Source: Pseudoalteromonas sp. '520P1 No. 423'
GTDB lineage: Bacteria; Pseudomonadota; Gammaproteobacteria; Enterobacterales; Alteromonadaceae
DNA length: 64,000 nucleotides
Direction of reading: 5' to 3'
NCBI RefSeq assembly: GCF_001269985.1
Contig: NZ_BBZB01000001.1
Location: 2,852,001-2,916,000, forward strand
The position numbers and the translations under genes were made by a program. Every line of letters begins with the position of its first letter. Position 1 is the stretch's first letter. The notes under the pieces were generated by a model that searched no databases, was not told the DNA's origin, and saw nothing but the letters and a program-made list of their open reading frames with translations. This document shows, piece after piece, positions 1-9,016 of the stretch.

Positions 1-110
1 CCTTACATACAAAAATTTACTCTATCCTTATAGTGTAAATTTCAGACTCAACTTTATAAAATACTATTTCAATTAAAAATAAAATTTATTCCTCTAATTT
101 ATAGTAAATA

Positions 111-134
111 AAAAAGGCACTAAACGTGCCCTTT
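111..134. terminator. Small hairpin terminator-like signal
   Basis: The stem GGCAC/GTGCC with a 5-base loop is preceded by an A run and followed by CTTTG. On the minus strand it lies just after the stop of a short decayed frame (stop at 154-156). It looks like a weak factor-independent terminator for minus-strand transcription, but the U tract is short. Confidence 0.35.
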
Positions 135-135
135 G

Positions 136-712
136 TATTAATTGGTATAATAATTAAACTGGAATTTCAGCCCTTTTTTGTTGTAAATAAAATGCCAGTT
201 TATCTTGCTTAGATATTTTAATGCTTTTCTTTTTCATCATTTCAGATGACATTTTTAAGTTTGGCATGTTGTCAAAGTAATACCTGTATTATTAAACAAC
301 TCTCTACAGAGACTGTCCATCACCTTTGTTAAGGCACCTTTACTTTTTTCTTTTTTCCTAAACCAAATAGCGAACGACTATGAAGCTTTCGTTCTCTAAA
401 TAGGTTATGTAATAATGCTTATTGCTCTTGAAGAATAGCATCCATAGGTGATAATAATTTATCGTTTTAAGATAGCATTTTATCTAGCTCTGTTACCAAA
501 TCTCTATGGTTTCGACTACTTTATTCCCATTCTACACCTTTTGAAAGCTTCCATGTATTGAAGCATGTTCTAAGATAAGAAACCTGTTTTAACTTTTGAC
601 TTCGCGGTTTAGTTAAACCTAGCTTAGTACCCCTCATCCACTGGTCATAAGATACAAACATGCGATTCATTTTATTATTTTTCTTAGATAATACTTAACA
701 TACTAAAGCTAT
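136..712 (-). other. Decayed coding region, no intact gene
   Basis: Minus-strand reading gives only short open pieces. One is a 32-residue basic C-terminal piece ending at 154 (ending AEIPV). Another is a 49-codon piece from ATG at 670 to a stop at 521, beginning MNRMFVSYDQWMRGTKLGL and looking protein-like. The frames between are full of stops. I read this as one or two dead genes at the far end of the cassette array. I do not recognise the family. Confidence 0.35.
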
Positions 713-988
713 TTAGGAAATTAATAGAGTAAAATTACACTTTATTTCAACAGAGTGTTTATAAGCACAGCGTCCTTTCCAATTACCTGCATAAACATAA
801 CCTATTATAACATCATCATCTTGAGCGACTAACTAAGGTAAATTACTTGATTTCGTATTTTCAACTCTCAACACCATATCTTCAACCGATACTGGCTCAC
901 TCTCAAAAGTGATTGCCGTATTAATTACATAATAATTACAAATACGGATTATTTCGTTTATATCAAAATCAGTTACAGCTCTGATCAC
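713..988 (-). pseudogene. Phosphinothricin N-acetyltransferase-like GNAT, broken
   Basis: Reading the minus strand from GTG at 988 gives a typical PAT/bar-type GNAT start: IRAVTDFDINEIIRICNYYV, then a TFESEPVS segment, then after one in-frame TAG (833-835, at the usual Trp of the LPWLVA motif) the acetyl-CoA region IIGYVYAGNWKGRCAYKHSVE. The frame then degenerates and stops at 713, where the family would continue for about 70 more residues. The gene is therefore inactivated by a nonsense codon and a missing C terminus. Its start overlaps the end of the 969-1163 gene, so the two may once have been co-translated. The family acetylates small amino-group substrates with acetyl-CoA; the family call is by motif order. 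Confidence 0.7.
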
Positions 989-1163
989 ATTGGCACCCTT
1001 TTTTTTTCTTTTTGATTGGAAATAAATTCAACCAGAATGCCATTTCAAACAAAAAACCTAATATCATGAAAATAAAAGACCCAGTTTGATTGCCAAAACT
1101 ATATAAGCTTAGTGCAGCAATAATAAATAATACCGCCATTAATAACCTTATAATTGTTTTCAT
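969..1163 (-). CDS. Small two-span membrane protein, unknown
   Basis: Sixty-four residues with a basic start (MKTIIR), two hydrophobic segments (about residues 7-24 and 30-47), then a Lys-rich patch and a Cys-containing tail (CQCDQSC). It should sit in the inner membrane with a cytosolic cationic tail. The end overlaps the start of the broken acetyltransferase downstream. No family is recognised. It may be an ordinary cassette gene; no clear attC is seen beside it. Confidence 0.5.
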   Translation of the reverse strand: MKTIIRLLMAVLFIIAALSLYSFGNQTGSFIFMILGFLFEMAFWLNLFPIKKKKKGCQCDQSCN

Positions 1164-1196
1164 AGAGTTCCTAAAATGTAAAATGATTGAATAAAT

Positions 1197-1532
1197 TTAA
1201 AGTGCGATCTTTTTTCCTTTAATGGAGTAGATCAAAGGTATTTGTTGCTCTTTAAATCTCATTTGATAACCATGACCTGCTACTAATTCTAACCCTTCAA
1301 AACAATCATATGGGCTATATACATGCTCTTTAAAACTTTCAATGGTAATACCTGCTCTTATAAGGGCCTGTATCACATCACTCATGGTATGTGGCCAAGT
1401 GACAACGGTGGATTTCTCACCCGTTCAATTTTAGGTATAGGTACCTTCATATTCAATATCATAAAATTTAGAGTCAACATGAACTTCAGTTCTTTTGTTC
1501 CATGCTTGCCTATTAATTTCAATATAATCCAA
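1197..1532 (-). pseudogene. SAM-dependent methyltransferase remnant, internal deletion
   Basis: Only the two ends of a class I SAM-dependent methyltransferase remain. Starting near TTG 1532 the frame reads DYIEINRQAWNKRTEVHVDS, the usual N terminus of this family. It then jumps directly to C-terminal sequence (TWPHTMSDVIQALIRAG, SPYDCFEGLE, QQIPLIYSIKGKK), with two stops at the junction. The whole SAM-binding Rossmann core, roughly 150 residues, is missing. The ATG at 1385 opens a 62-codon frame, but this is only the methyltransferase tail. The gene cannot make an active enzyme. Confidence 0.65.
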
Positions 1533-1721
1533 AATCAGACCTTATTATTAATTTTCTCTATGATGACATATATAATTTTTAGAATTAATTACTAAACGAA
1601 AAGAAATGAAACAATATGTAAATATCTTACAATCTTCATTATTGAAATTTATTACAAACAGATAAACTTAATGTAATTCCCATACGTATTGATAAGAAAT
1701 ATAAAATTACAGGTTTAAATT
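1533..1721. other. AT-rich spacer
   Basis: No reading frame, RNA gene or clear repeat is visible. It separates the dead methyltransferase from the small plus-strand gene at 1722 and presumably carries that gene's promoter. Confidence 0.4.
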
Positions 1722-1901
1722 ATGTTTTCTTTTTTTAAAAAAGATCCAATCAAAAAATTAGATAAGTTATATAAAGACAAACTTGAGCAAGCAATGCGTG
1801 CACAAAGAAATGGTGATATTAGATCTTATTCAATGATCACAGCTGAAGCTGAAAAAATTAACGCTCAAATTACTCAGCTAGAAAATGAAGCTAAAACTTG
1901 A
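1722..1901 (+). CDS. DUF6435 family small protein
   Basis: This 59-residue gene begins MFSFFKKDPIKKLDKLYK and continues with EQAMRAQRNGDIRSYSMI. It matches the pattern of DUF6435 proteins of Shewanella and relatives: an aromatic/basic start, a KKL heptad region, AQRNGDIR and a C-terminal helix. It is soluble and mostly helical. Its role is unknown. It runs opposite to the integron cassettes, so it may belong to the older chromosome or be a reversed cassette. ATG at 1722 is the only start that gives the family N terminus. Confidence 0.7.
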   Translation: MFSFFKKDPIKKLDKLYKDKLEQAMRAQRNGDIRSYSMITAEAEKINAQITQLENEAKT

Positions 1902-1916
1902 GTATGCTTAAATAAG

Positions 1917-2261
1917 CTATTGTTGAAATTTTTTATGGAGTGCTTTAGCTATAATCCTCTGTTCTTGTGGGTTGAAAAATTCTTTTTTATGAGAATCAAT
2001 AATATGCTGCTGAATATTTTTTTGACTCATAATTTCATTGATAATGCTCAACCCAAGTTTACTTTTAGAACATGCGATATAGCCTAAAATGCTTGCTTGA
2101 GTATTTTCAATTTCTAGAAACTCGAGTTCATGTCCTTCTTTGTCTGCAGAAAATTGATTAATAAATACAGTACTATATTCAATCATCCATCTAAACGGCC
2201 TTTCATTAGCATTTTTCTTTGGCGATCTGCACTTGTTTGTCCTTCGCCTTTTATAAATCAA
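1917..2261 (-). CDS. Unknown soluble protein, probably truncated
   Basis: This 114-codon frame has a very basic start (MIYKRRRTNKCRSPKKN) that looks like out-of-frame decay. It is followed by a protein-like body (FRWMIEYSTVFINQFSADKE, then LEIENTQASILGYIACSKSK) and a hydrophilic helical C terminus. No family is recognised. Another minus frame at about 2325-2465 (EAIAQFSKYPIATFPANRLK) also looks like a gene fragment, cut by the IS remnant at 2468. The whole 1917-2467 stretch may be one damaged gene. Confidence 0.35.
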   Translation of the reverse strand: MIYKRRRTNKCRSPKKNANERPFRWMIEYSTVFINQFSADKEGHELEFLEIENTQASILGYIACSKSKLGLSIINEIMSQKNIQQHIIDSHKKEFFNPQEQRIIAKALHKKFQQ

Positions 2262-2467
2262 GCACTATTAGCTTTTATAAAATCATCGATATATTCTCCG
2301 TAGGCTCTACCAATAGTAATTCATATCTTTAATTGTCGATCAATAATGGCTTCTTTTAATGGCTCTGAAAAGTGTATTTCTGATTTTTTACTTTTAAGAA
2401 TCTTTAGTCGATTAGCTGGAAATGTTGCGATAGGATATTTAGAAAATTGCGCTATCGCTTCGCGTTT

Positions 2468-3244
2468 ATCAGCAGGTAAAATCTATGGGACACAAAGCAA
2501 CAAAATTGGCAATGCGCATTTAAAATGGGCGTTCTCAGAAGCCGCTGTATTGTTATTACGCCATAACCATAATGCCACTCAATACCTTGAAAAATTACAA
2601 AAAAGAATGAGTAAAGCCAAAGCACTTTCAGCATTGGCGCACAAACTGGGTCGTTGTGTTTATTATATGCTTAAAAAAGAGACTGTATTCGATGAAACCC
2701 GATTCTTAAAGCGTTAGTCACGGTACTGGATGAGCTGAACGTCTAACTGGATATAAGGTTGAGCATCAATCAATTGGGTGAGTTAATAGCCATTAAGCTT
2801 TAGCCTGATTATATGCTTAAATACCTAAGCCTCCTAGCTTGATTAGACACTCAGTACGCGTGCATTAATACAATAAGCAAAGTCGCTTACACCTGACTTG
2901 AGCCTGAAACTAACTGGTGCACATTATGCAACCAACATGCTTGAATAGTGCCTTGATTAGGTTAACCGATGAATGTCTCGATTCTGGCATCCTGCTTCAT
3001 TCTACCCCCTAAATCCATTTAGTCGTAGTGCCCCTTGCTATGCCATAAGGATATGAACTAAAGCAGGCAGCGATGAGATCGCAATAAGAGAGCCTCAATA
3101 TGTGTTTGCCGTAAGCTACTTGCTTAACAGCCGCATCGACATACAAAATAAACGGGTTTGTTTATTGATTTACATTTGACCGTCACTGCAAAAAACGGTC
3201 AAAAAGGACACTATTGCCTATTGACAGAGTTAAGGCTCATATGT
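2468..3244 (+). mobile_element. IS1111-type element B, 5'-truncated copy
   Basis: From about 2468 the DNA matches the last part of the element B transposase (KIYGTQSNKIGNAHLKWAF to FDETRFLKR, stop at 2717) and the complete 527-bp 3' noncoding end as in the copy at 7897-9543. The N-terminal two thirds are gone. The right end GGCTCATATGT joins the attC end GTTAGG at 3245, next to the stop of the following cassette gene. It cannot encode transposase but keeps an intact right end and guide-RNA candidate. Confidence 0.8.
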
Positions 3245-3245
3245 G

Positions 3246-3608
3246 TTAGGTATTACCTATACCAAACCTTAATTTTAGTAACTTTACAGCCTCGTAGAGT
3301 AAAACAATAGACATTGTATAAATTGGCCAGTTAGCAACTTGCATTAAACTAGAACCACAATCCCCATTACCATAACGCAAAATTTCTAACCCAGAAGGAA
3401 TACATGCAAGCACGAGTATTGTTATTGGAATATACAACCGTTTAGCTTTTTGAAAATACCTAATAATCGTTGCAATAATACTAACAACAAGAGATATAAA
3501 AAGTAAGTTAATTGAATCGTTCCAATTTTGATCATAACCAACACCACTAAAACACGCATACGAATACGAGGAAAACATTAAAAATAGTACCGTGACTCCA
3601 AACTTCAT
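3246..3608 (-). CDS. Cassette membrane protein, unknown
   Basis: This 120-residue protein has an N-terminal signal-like segment ending in a Cys region (SSYSYACFSG), then three hydrophobic segments (about residues 33-50, 60-77, 92-110). Two further Cys lie near residues 68 and 83. It is probably an inner-membrane protein. The stop codon overlaps the attC end on its 3' side, where element B is inserted, and an intact attC lies directly upstream of its ATG. It is thus a single-gene cassette in the normal orientation. No family is recognised. Confidence 0.6.
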   Translation of the reverse strand: MKFGVTVLFLMFSSYSYACFSGVGYDQNWNDSINLLFISLVVSIIATIIRYFQKAKRLYIPITILVLACIPSGLEILRYGNGDCGSSLMQVANWPIYTMSIVLLYEAVKLLKLRFGIGNT

Positions 3609-3614
3609 GTAATA

Positions 3615-3716
3615 CCTAACGCCGCAATATGGGACGTATAAATACTTGGCTAAAATTAGCTAAGAATGAGCGCCAGCCAAGCTTTAGACGTCCCACGCAT
3701 AATTGCCTTGTTATAT
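3615..3716 (-). repeat. attC recombination site, intact
   Basis: The ends CCTAACGCCGC and GCCTTGTTATA enclose nested inverted repeats (GGGACGT/ACGTCCC and CTTGGCT/AGCCAAG). This is a standard integron attC of about 100 bp. It sits between the GNAT cassette and the 120-residue membrane protein gene. It is one of the few attC sites in the window without an insertion. Confidence 0.9.
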
Positions 3717-4268
3717 TTCTTTAAACTCAGGCTTTATTAGACCAAAACACTTTAAATCATGGAATTCGTTTTTCCAGAAACCACTAGAACGCCTAATTCC
3801 TTCCTCTTTGAAGCCTAGCTTTTTTAACACAGACTCAGAAGCTGCATTTCCAATCATAATGTCACCTTGAATCCGGTAGAGTTCACCTAATGGTTGGCCA
3901 TTGGAAAATATAAATTGGATAATCGTGCTAACAGCCTCGGAAGCATACCCAATCCCCCAATACTTTGAGGATAACTCATACCCAATACCTGCATTTTTCA
4001 TCTTTAGGTTTATTGAGTTAAAACCACACGTACCAATCAACCTTCCCGTGTTCTTAACTCGAATAGCCCAACGAACACCACCTTTGTCAGCAAAGCGTTG
4101 ATTAAAAAGGTTAATTAACTCCAAAGATTGTTTCTCTGAATCAAAAACATCAATATCGTAAAATTTAACAACGTTTTCATCAGAGAAAATATCAAGTAAA
4201 GCCTGGCTGTCACCTTCTGATAACTTATTAAGAATTAACCGAGATGTTTCTAGCTCTGGAAATTGCAC
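3711..4268 (-). CDS. GNAT acetyltransferase, RimJ/RimL type cassette
   Basis: This 185-residue protein starts FPELETSRLILNKLSEGDSQ, the usual N terminus of RimJ/RimL-type acetyltransferases. It has the acetyl-CoA region around residues 85-125 (GRLIGTCGFN, AGIGYELSSKYWGIGYASEA) and the late NAASESVLKKLGFKEEG motif. It would transfer acetyl from acetyl-CoA to an N terminus or a small amine. The substrate is unknown. The stop codon lies inside the attC end, as is normal for a cassette gene. Upstream, the attC of the next cassette is broken by the IS1182-type element. Confidence 0.85.
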   Translation of the reverse strand: MQFPELETSRLILNKLSEGDSQALLDIFSDENVVKFYDIDVFDSEKQSLELINLFNQRFADKGGVRWAIRVKNTGRLIGTCGFNSINLKMKNAGIGYELSSKYWGIGYASEAVSTIIQFIFSNGQPLGELYRIQGDIMIGNAASESVLKKLGFKEEGIRRSSGFWKNEFHDLKCFGLIKPEFKEI

Positions 4269-4489
4269 TTAGTCCTCCTTGAAATATAACGAGCCTGTAG
4301 AATAACTCGTTTTAAATATTATTTTTAATCGAAATACTCTAACTGGAATAAATTCTTTTAACAATCAAAAACGTTTACGTTTTTGGCTATTTTTACTCTT
4401 TGAATTATGAGAGTTTGATATTTGCGAGTTTTGTGCTGATTTATTGGTTTTTCGGTGGGATATGATGTTGTTTCGTGGCTCCTTAACCC

Positions 4490-5619
4490 TTAATGCAGGC
4501 TATTTCTGAGTTTTTCTATGTTATGAACTAAACAATACATTTGCCACTGGGCATTTACTTTTTCTTGTCCGCGCAATGTGAACTTATTCATGCCTTTGTT
4601 CACCGTGATATTACCAAAAACAGGCTCTATTGTGCCTAATCTTTTACTATATTGTCGTCTCCCGATTGGGCTGTCTATTTTTATCCACATCTTGTCGGTA
4701 AAACTCAGTTTATTTGCATTGCTCCCCAATGAAAACTGAACTTGCCTACCAACTGATTTCGGTGGGTTCCTCATACATTGATTTTGTAGTGGGCAAGTTC
4801 GGCAATCTTTTAAATGCCCTGTAAAACGCACATAAGATTTACTGTTATATTCTATTTTTTTGCTCTGCTCCCAAAGTGTTTTTCCCGCAGGACATCTGCA
4901 TGCGTTTTGCTCTTCGTCATAGTGGAAATTGTTACTGGTAAATAATCTTGGCTTGCCTTTACTGCCTAATTTTTCTTTTTTTGTTGCCAAGTAATCAGCT
5001 ATTTTGGCGGCGCTTTTATCAAGCTTTTCTTTTTGTTTTAAATCGTGTGCAACTTCATCTTCAGGCATATCATCTTGTGATTGATGGCGGGATAAAATAC
5101 GTTTACTGGCCTTTTCTAATTTCACTTGTTTACGTTCTAGTTCTTCAAACGTACCGCTCCATTCTTTACTCGCATTCGACTTTATCTTACAGCCATCAAT
5201 GGCAAACATGTTACGGCCAATCAAACCTTCTTCATCACAAATCATCAATATTTGTGTAAATAATGGTGCAATTTGCTCACTCATTTTTGCTACAAAACTG
5301 GCTATGATGTGTAATGTGGCTGAACATCGCCCGATAAACTCATAAAAGTAATATTGGTTTCACACGCTTGTGCGATGCGACGACTCGACACTAAACCATG
5401 GGCATAACCTAATAATATAATCTTCAACATTACTGTTGGCGGATACGCTGCTGCACCGCGTTTATCATTTTGATACCACGCATCAAAGCCAGATAAGTCA
5501 AGACAGTTATCTACAATATGCGACAGTGCAAATTCAAATGTGCCAGGTAATATTTGGCGGGAAAAATCGATAGGTATGAACTTATTTTGACAAGATAAAT
5601 CGGGTTTACCTCTTTGCAA
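4490..5619 (-). pseudogene. IS1182-family transposase, one-base frameshift
   Basis: Read from 5619, the protein starts with the N-terminal DUF772-type domain (FIPIDFSRQILPGTFEFALS, RGAAAYPPTVMLKIILLGYA) up to GDVQPHYTS. A stop then occurs. Shifting by one base restores SFVAKMSEQIAPLF and continues to 4490. The second part contains the DDE region with AIDGCKIKSNASKEW, a Cys-rich stretch (CRCPAGK, CRTCPLQNQCM) and the conserved C-terminal FTLRGQEKVNAQWQMYCLVHN. One A lost near 5305 explains the break. The total, about 375 residues, is shorter than many IS1182 transposases but covers both domains. Confidence 0.85.
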
Positions 5620-5717
5620 TAATAAGTGCCATTTTGATGTTCTGTAGTTGAATAATATCTATTAGATCACATCAAAGATCTGGTATCAAGCTTAAAAAAC
5701 AAACAAATAGTAAAAAC

Positions 5718-5746
5718 TAAAAAAGACACTAAAAAGTGTCTTTTGC
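5718..5746. terminator. Hairpin terminator inside IS1182 right end
   Basis: The stem GACACT/AGTGTC with an A-rich loop is preceded by an A run and followed by TTTTGC. It is terminator-like in both directions. It may block transcription entering the element from the adjacent cassette. Confidence 0.55.
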
Positions 5747-5764
5747 TATAAATTCTACAGCCTC

Positions 5765-5859
5765 AACGCCGCAAATAAACGGCTAAAAATAGTTGGCTAA
5801 AATTTGTGAGGCACGAACAAAGCCAACTAATTTTTGTCCGCGTTAACAACTTTGTTATG
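5765..5859 (-). repeat. attC, main part of the site split by IS1182
   Basis: It starts AACGCCGCAAATAAACGGC, has the inverted pair GTTGGCT/AGCCAAC, and ends GTTAACAACTTTGTTATG. The first bases of the original site lie at 4286-4290, left of the IS. It belongs to the lipoprotein cassette at 5855-6388, whose stop codon falls inside the site. Confidence 0.85.
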
Positions 5860-6388
5860 AACCGCATCCATTTGGTTTAACTTCTTTAACCTCAATTGCG
5901 ACTGGTAAGTCATTCTCCAATTTATATACTGAAACCTTACAAGATTGAAAAGCGACGCCTGTCCATAATGCAGAAATGCCTTTACCACCGATCCGCTCAT
6001 TTACTACAACATAATTACCACCAAGCTCAGGAGTAAATCTTACAAAAGGCCAGCATGATTTTTCCCAGCCTGAATTGTGCCACTTTATGATTGAAGTCAA
6101 TGTAGTAGGCTCATTAGCCACTACTTTAATTATTGTATTTCGTTCAGTTTCATTGAAGGTTGTTTGTAGCCCAGAATTCGTGCAGACAATAGGCTCACCG
6201 TTAAAAGGAACACCTTCCTCAGTCTCATATTTTTTATCCGCGCTAAATTCTATAGTCGCAAAATTTTGGTTTGTAGTATTCTTATATTTCGGAAGCTTTG
6301 TGCCAAAAGATTGTTCTGATAATGAAGTGGCAGCACACCCTGTTAGTGCAAGTAATGGGAATATAACTACCAATGCCTTAAATTTCAC
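5855..6388 (-). CDS. Cassette-encoded lipoprotein, unknown
   Basis: This 177-residue protein has a lipoprotein signal peptide: MKFKALVVIFPLLALTGC, with the lipobox LTGC placing the lipidated Cys at residue 18. The mature part has no membrane span. It contains several Cys (around residues 68, 112, 150, 175) and a beta-rich pattern. It should be anchored to the inner or outer membrane facing the periplasm. No family is recognised. It is a normal minus-strand cassette gene; element A lies directly upstream of its start, inside the next attC. Confidence 0.7.
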   Translation of the reverse strand: MKFKALVVIFPLLALTGCAATSLSEQSFGTKLPKYKNTTNQNFATIEFSADKKYETEEGVPFNGEPIVCTNSGLQTTFNETERNTIIKVVANEPTTLTSIIKWHNSGWEKSCWPFVRFTPELGGNYVVVNERIGGKGISALWTGVAFQSCKVSVYKLENDLPVAIEVKEVKPNGCGS

Positions 6389-6490
6389 ACTTATCTCCTG
6401 ATAGGTTCATAACGAATGATATGGACTCCCCATCCAATTGGCATTTGTGCCATATTGAAAGTGCAAACAGTCAAAAAATGGAGAGCCCAT

Positions 6491-7530
6491 ATGTCTTTAA
6501 TTAAAGTTGTTGGCATCGTTATTTATTAATCAAGAGTGCCAAATTAGTTTTTAGTATCCATGGTGTTGATAAGCATGACAAGTGTAAATTAAGAAAAACT
6601 ATCAAAAGAAACAAACTATTTGAGGAAATAACACAACTGCCACCCTGTGTTATCGCGATGGAAGCTTGCTCCGGTGCTAACTATTAGGCAAGGGAATTTA
6701 CCAAACTCGGTCATGATGTGCGTATTATGGCGTCTAAATTTGTTATTCCCTATCGCCAAAATGAAAAGAATGACGCCAATGATGCTGAAGCTATTTGCGA
6801 AGCAGCTACAAGACCAAAAACACGTTTTGTCAGTATTAAAAGCGAAGAACAACAAGCCGTGCTGTGTTTACACCGCATCAGACAAGGTGCAATTAAAGAC
6901 AGAACCGCACGTATAAACCGATTACGCGGTTTACTCGCTGAGTTCGGTATCATCATGCCAAAAGGTCGATACCCTGCACAAAATGCCATTAACGGTATTC
7001 TTGAAGATGCTGAAAATAACCTACCTTTTCTTGCGCGTGAATTGCTCAATGATTTATGGCAAAGTATTAAATCTTTAAATGCAGAAATACTCAAATACGA
7101 TAGAAAACTGTACAAACTCGCCAACCAAATGAAAGACGCCAAAAGGCTTATGAGTATTCCAGGTATTGGCGAGGTCACTGCAACAGCCGTAGTCGCCACA
7201 GTAAATGATGCTAAACATTTTGATACCAGTCGTTCTTTTGCTGCATGGATTGGTTTAGTACCAAGGCAATATTCAACTGGTGGGGTTGCGCGATTAGGCC
7301 GTATCAGTAAACGAGGTGAAAAACATATTCGCACTTGCCTGATACATGGTGCTCGAGCAGTAATCGCAAACTGCAAAAATAAAACAGACCGAACAAGCAT
7401 GTGGGTAAAAGATTTAGTAGAGCGGCGTGGTTTTAAGCGTGCAACGGTTGCATTAGCAGCTAAAAATGCCCGATTAATTGGGGCGCTATTACATTCAGAA
7501 AAAGAATATCAAATTGATTATGTAAAATAA
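6491..7530 (+). pseudogene. IS110/IS1111 transposase of element A, inactivated
   Basis: ATG at 6491 starts MSLIKVVGIVIY and then stops. The family reads GIDIAKxxF here, so the first catalytic Asp segment is lost by a frame change. The frame resumes as FSIHGVDKHDKC, meets a TAG at 6685-6687 (usual Trp of HYWAR), and then runs open to 7530. The open part has the NDANDAEAI motif with catalytic Asp residues, the Tnp_20 region (LMSIPGIGEVTATAV, GLVPRQYSTGGVAR, ISKRGEKHIRT with the catalytic Ser region), and a full C terminus. The same 5' lesion is present in copy 2. It cannot make a full transposase. Confidence 0.85.
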
Positions 7531-7810
7531 GTTTTAAAGTAACAAAGTTAAATAAAAAAGAGTTTAACTCACCGAGTCTGTGCATTAGCAATTGACGATA
7601 ACACGGTCAGACCGAGAGAAAGAAAGCCTGTTTAGTCGGGAAGAATAATTCTTTATAAAAGAAGATTCTGTTTAACGAGTGAGGCATTGCTCAAGCGCAA
7701 ATCATCAGGGCGATAGCGTAACAAAGCTAAAAAACGCCGAATGTAGAGCTGCTGTCAGATCTTCTTGTTATCAAAAAGTGTTATTGCTTGACAACGGGGA
7801 GTCCATGTAG
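7531..7810 (+). ncRNA. Candidate bridge/seek RNA region of element A
   Basis: The 280 bp between the transposase stop and the right end has no reading frame but several inverted pairs (for example AGAATAATTCT). IS1111-group elements are known to encode their guide RNA here. It contains TAACGAGTGA (7673-7682), close to the left junction TAACGAATGA, and AACGCCG (7733-7739), identical to the intact attC end. Copy 2 preserves the region and has the exact TAACGAATGA at 12216-12225. Transcription is not shown by sequence. Confidence 0.55.
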
Positions 7811-7896
7811 CCGCGCTAAGCGGCAAAAAGTTGTTGGCTAAAATTAGTGAGGAACGAACAAAAAGCCAACTGTTTTTTGTCCGTTTAATTGCCTTG
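7811..7896 (-). repeat. attC split at both ends by two different IS
   Basis: The core CCGCGCTAAGCGGC ... GTTGGCT/AGCCAAC ... AATTGCCTTG is an attC lacking both terminal boxes. The TAACG end lies at 6410-6414, before element A. The TTATA end lies at 9545-9549, after element B. Rejoining the three pieces gives a normal attC. Confidence 0.85.
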
Positions 7897-7990
7897 ATAA
7901 TCATTGAGCCTCCTCCAAAGTATCGCGTTTATACGTAATACTTTAGTGACCAAACAAAAAGAAGAAAGCTCAATCAACTTTTACAATAAC

Positions 7991-9016
7991 ATGCATCCAT
8001 ACTATTGTGGTATCGATTTACACGCCAGATTACTCTACGTCTGTATCATTGATAATACAGGACTTATTCTTGTTCACAAGAAAATTAAAGATGACCCCTC
8101 CGCCTTGCTTAAGTTGTTACAGCCCTACATTGGTAACATTGTGGTAGGTGTTGAATGTATGCATTGCTGGTATTGGGTTGCCGATTTTTGTAAAGCGCAT
8201 AATATCGATTTTATTCTTGGTCATGCCCTTTATATGAAAGCCATTCATGGTGGCAAGGCTAAAAACGATAAAATAGATTCATTTAAAATTGCTAAACTTA
8301 TTCGAGGCGGTAACTTTCCACTAGCTTATGTCTACGACAAAGAAATGCGTGCTACACGCGACTTATTACGTCGCAGAACCAAAATCGTTCGTCATGGTGC
8401 TGATTTAAAAGCCCATGTGGCAAATACCGCCAGCCAGTACAATCTACCTGCCCACAATGTAAATTTAAAAAATGTATGTGATAGAGAGAAAATGCGCTAT
8501 TACTTTCCCGACCCAGTTGTACAACGCTCTATTAATCTCGATATGGGCATACTTGACTACTATCAAAAAGAGCTCAAGCCTTTAGAGCATTATATTGAAC
8601 AGATGGCCAAGCAACATAACCCCGTTCATCTAAATATCTTGCAAACCATTAATGGCATCGGTCGTATTCTCGCGCTGACAATTATTTACGAGGTTGGTGA
8701 TATTAATCGCTTCCCGAGTGTTCAAAAGTTTGCTTCTTATTGCAGACTCGTAAAATGTAAAGCTGAATCAGCTGGCAAAACCTATGGCACACAGGGCAAT
8801 AAAATTGGTAATGCGCATTTAAAATGGGCTTTCTCTGAAGCGGCTGTATTGTTATTACGCCATAACCATAATGCCACTCAATACCTTGAAAAATTACAAA
8901 AAAGAATGAGCAAAGCAAAAGCACTTTCAGCGCTGGCGCATAAGCTCGGTCGTTGCGTTTATTATATGCTTAAAAAAGAGACTGTATTCGATGAAACCCG
9001 ATTCTTAAAGCGTTAG
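7991..9016 (+). CDS. IS110/IS1111 transposase of element B
   Basis: This DEDD recombinase is 341 residues from ATG 7991, which gives MHPYYCGIDLHARLLYVCII with the first catalytic Asp. The later acidic residues are in GVECMHCWYW and KNDKIDSFKIA. The C-terminal Tnp_20 domain has TINGIGRILALTIIYEVGDI, a CRLVKCKAESAGK segment with the catalytic Ser, and NKIGNAHLKWAF. The sister copy at 18023 starts six codons earlier at an ATG with good GGAG spacing; here that ATG is ATC, so this copy may be poorly translated. It is the only copy of element B with an unbroken frame. The enzyme excises and inserts the element with an RNA guide. Confidence 0.85.
   Translation: MHPYYCGIDLHARLLYVCIIDNTGLILVHKKIKDDPSALLKLLQPYIGNIVVGVECMHCWYWVADFCKAHNIDFILGHALYMKAIHGGKAKNDKIDSFKIAKLIRGGNFPLAYVYDKEMRATRDLLRRRTKIVRHGADLKAHVANTASQYNLPAHNVNLKNVCDREKMRYYFPDPVVQRSINLDMGILDYYQKELKPLEHYIEQMAKQHNPVHLNILQTINGIGRILALTIIYEVGDINRFPSVQKFASYCRLVKCKAESAGKTYGTQGNKIGNAHLKWAFSEAAVLLLRHNHNATQYLEKLQKRMSKAKALSALAHKLGRCVYYMLKKETVFDETRFLKR

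Larger units (their letters stand above)
4291..5764 (-). mobile_element. IS1182-type insertion sequence in an attC
   Basis: The element is 1474 bp. Its terminal inverted repeats are GAGCCTGTAGAAT at the left and ATTCTACAGCCTC at the right, with one mismatch. It splits an attC: TAAC lies before the left end and AACGCCGC follows the right end, so AAC appears duplicated. It carries one broken transposase gene and a terminator-like hairpin near the right end. The first 106 bp recur at 10652-10757, and the same ends bound the 146-bp MITE at 9829-9974. Confidence 0.85.
6415..7810 (+). mobile_element. IS1111-type element A, copy 1
   Basis: This element is about 1396 bp with subterminal inverted repeats GGACTCCCC and GGGGAGTCC. 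The left junction is CATAACG|AATGATATGG and the right junction is CCATGTA|GCCGCGC. It has split an attC at its TAACG end. It carries an inactivated DEDD transposase gene (6491-7530) and a 280-bp noncoding 3' end. A deleted second copy is at 11565-12352. Confidence 0.85.

Noticed and set aside
1323..1595. Plus-strand ORF over the methyltransferase remnant
   Set aside because: The minus strand holds clear methyltransferase N- and C-terminal motifs; the plus frame has no recognisable pattern.
5284..5330. Possible programmed frameshift in the IS1182 transposase
   Set aside because: No slippery heptamer is visible and IS1182 transposases are normally in one frame; a one-base loss explains it better.
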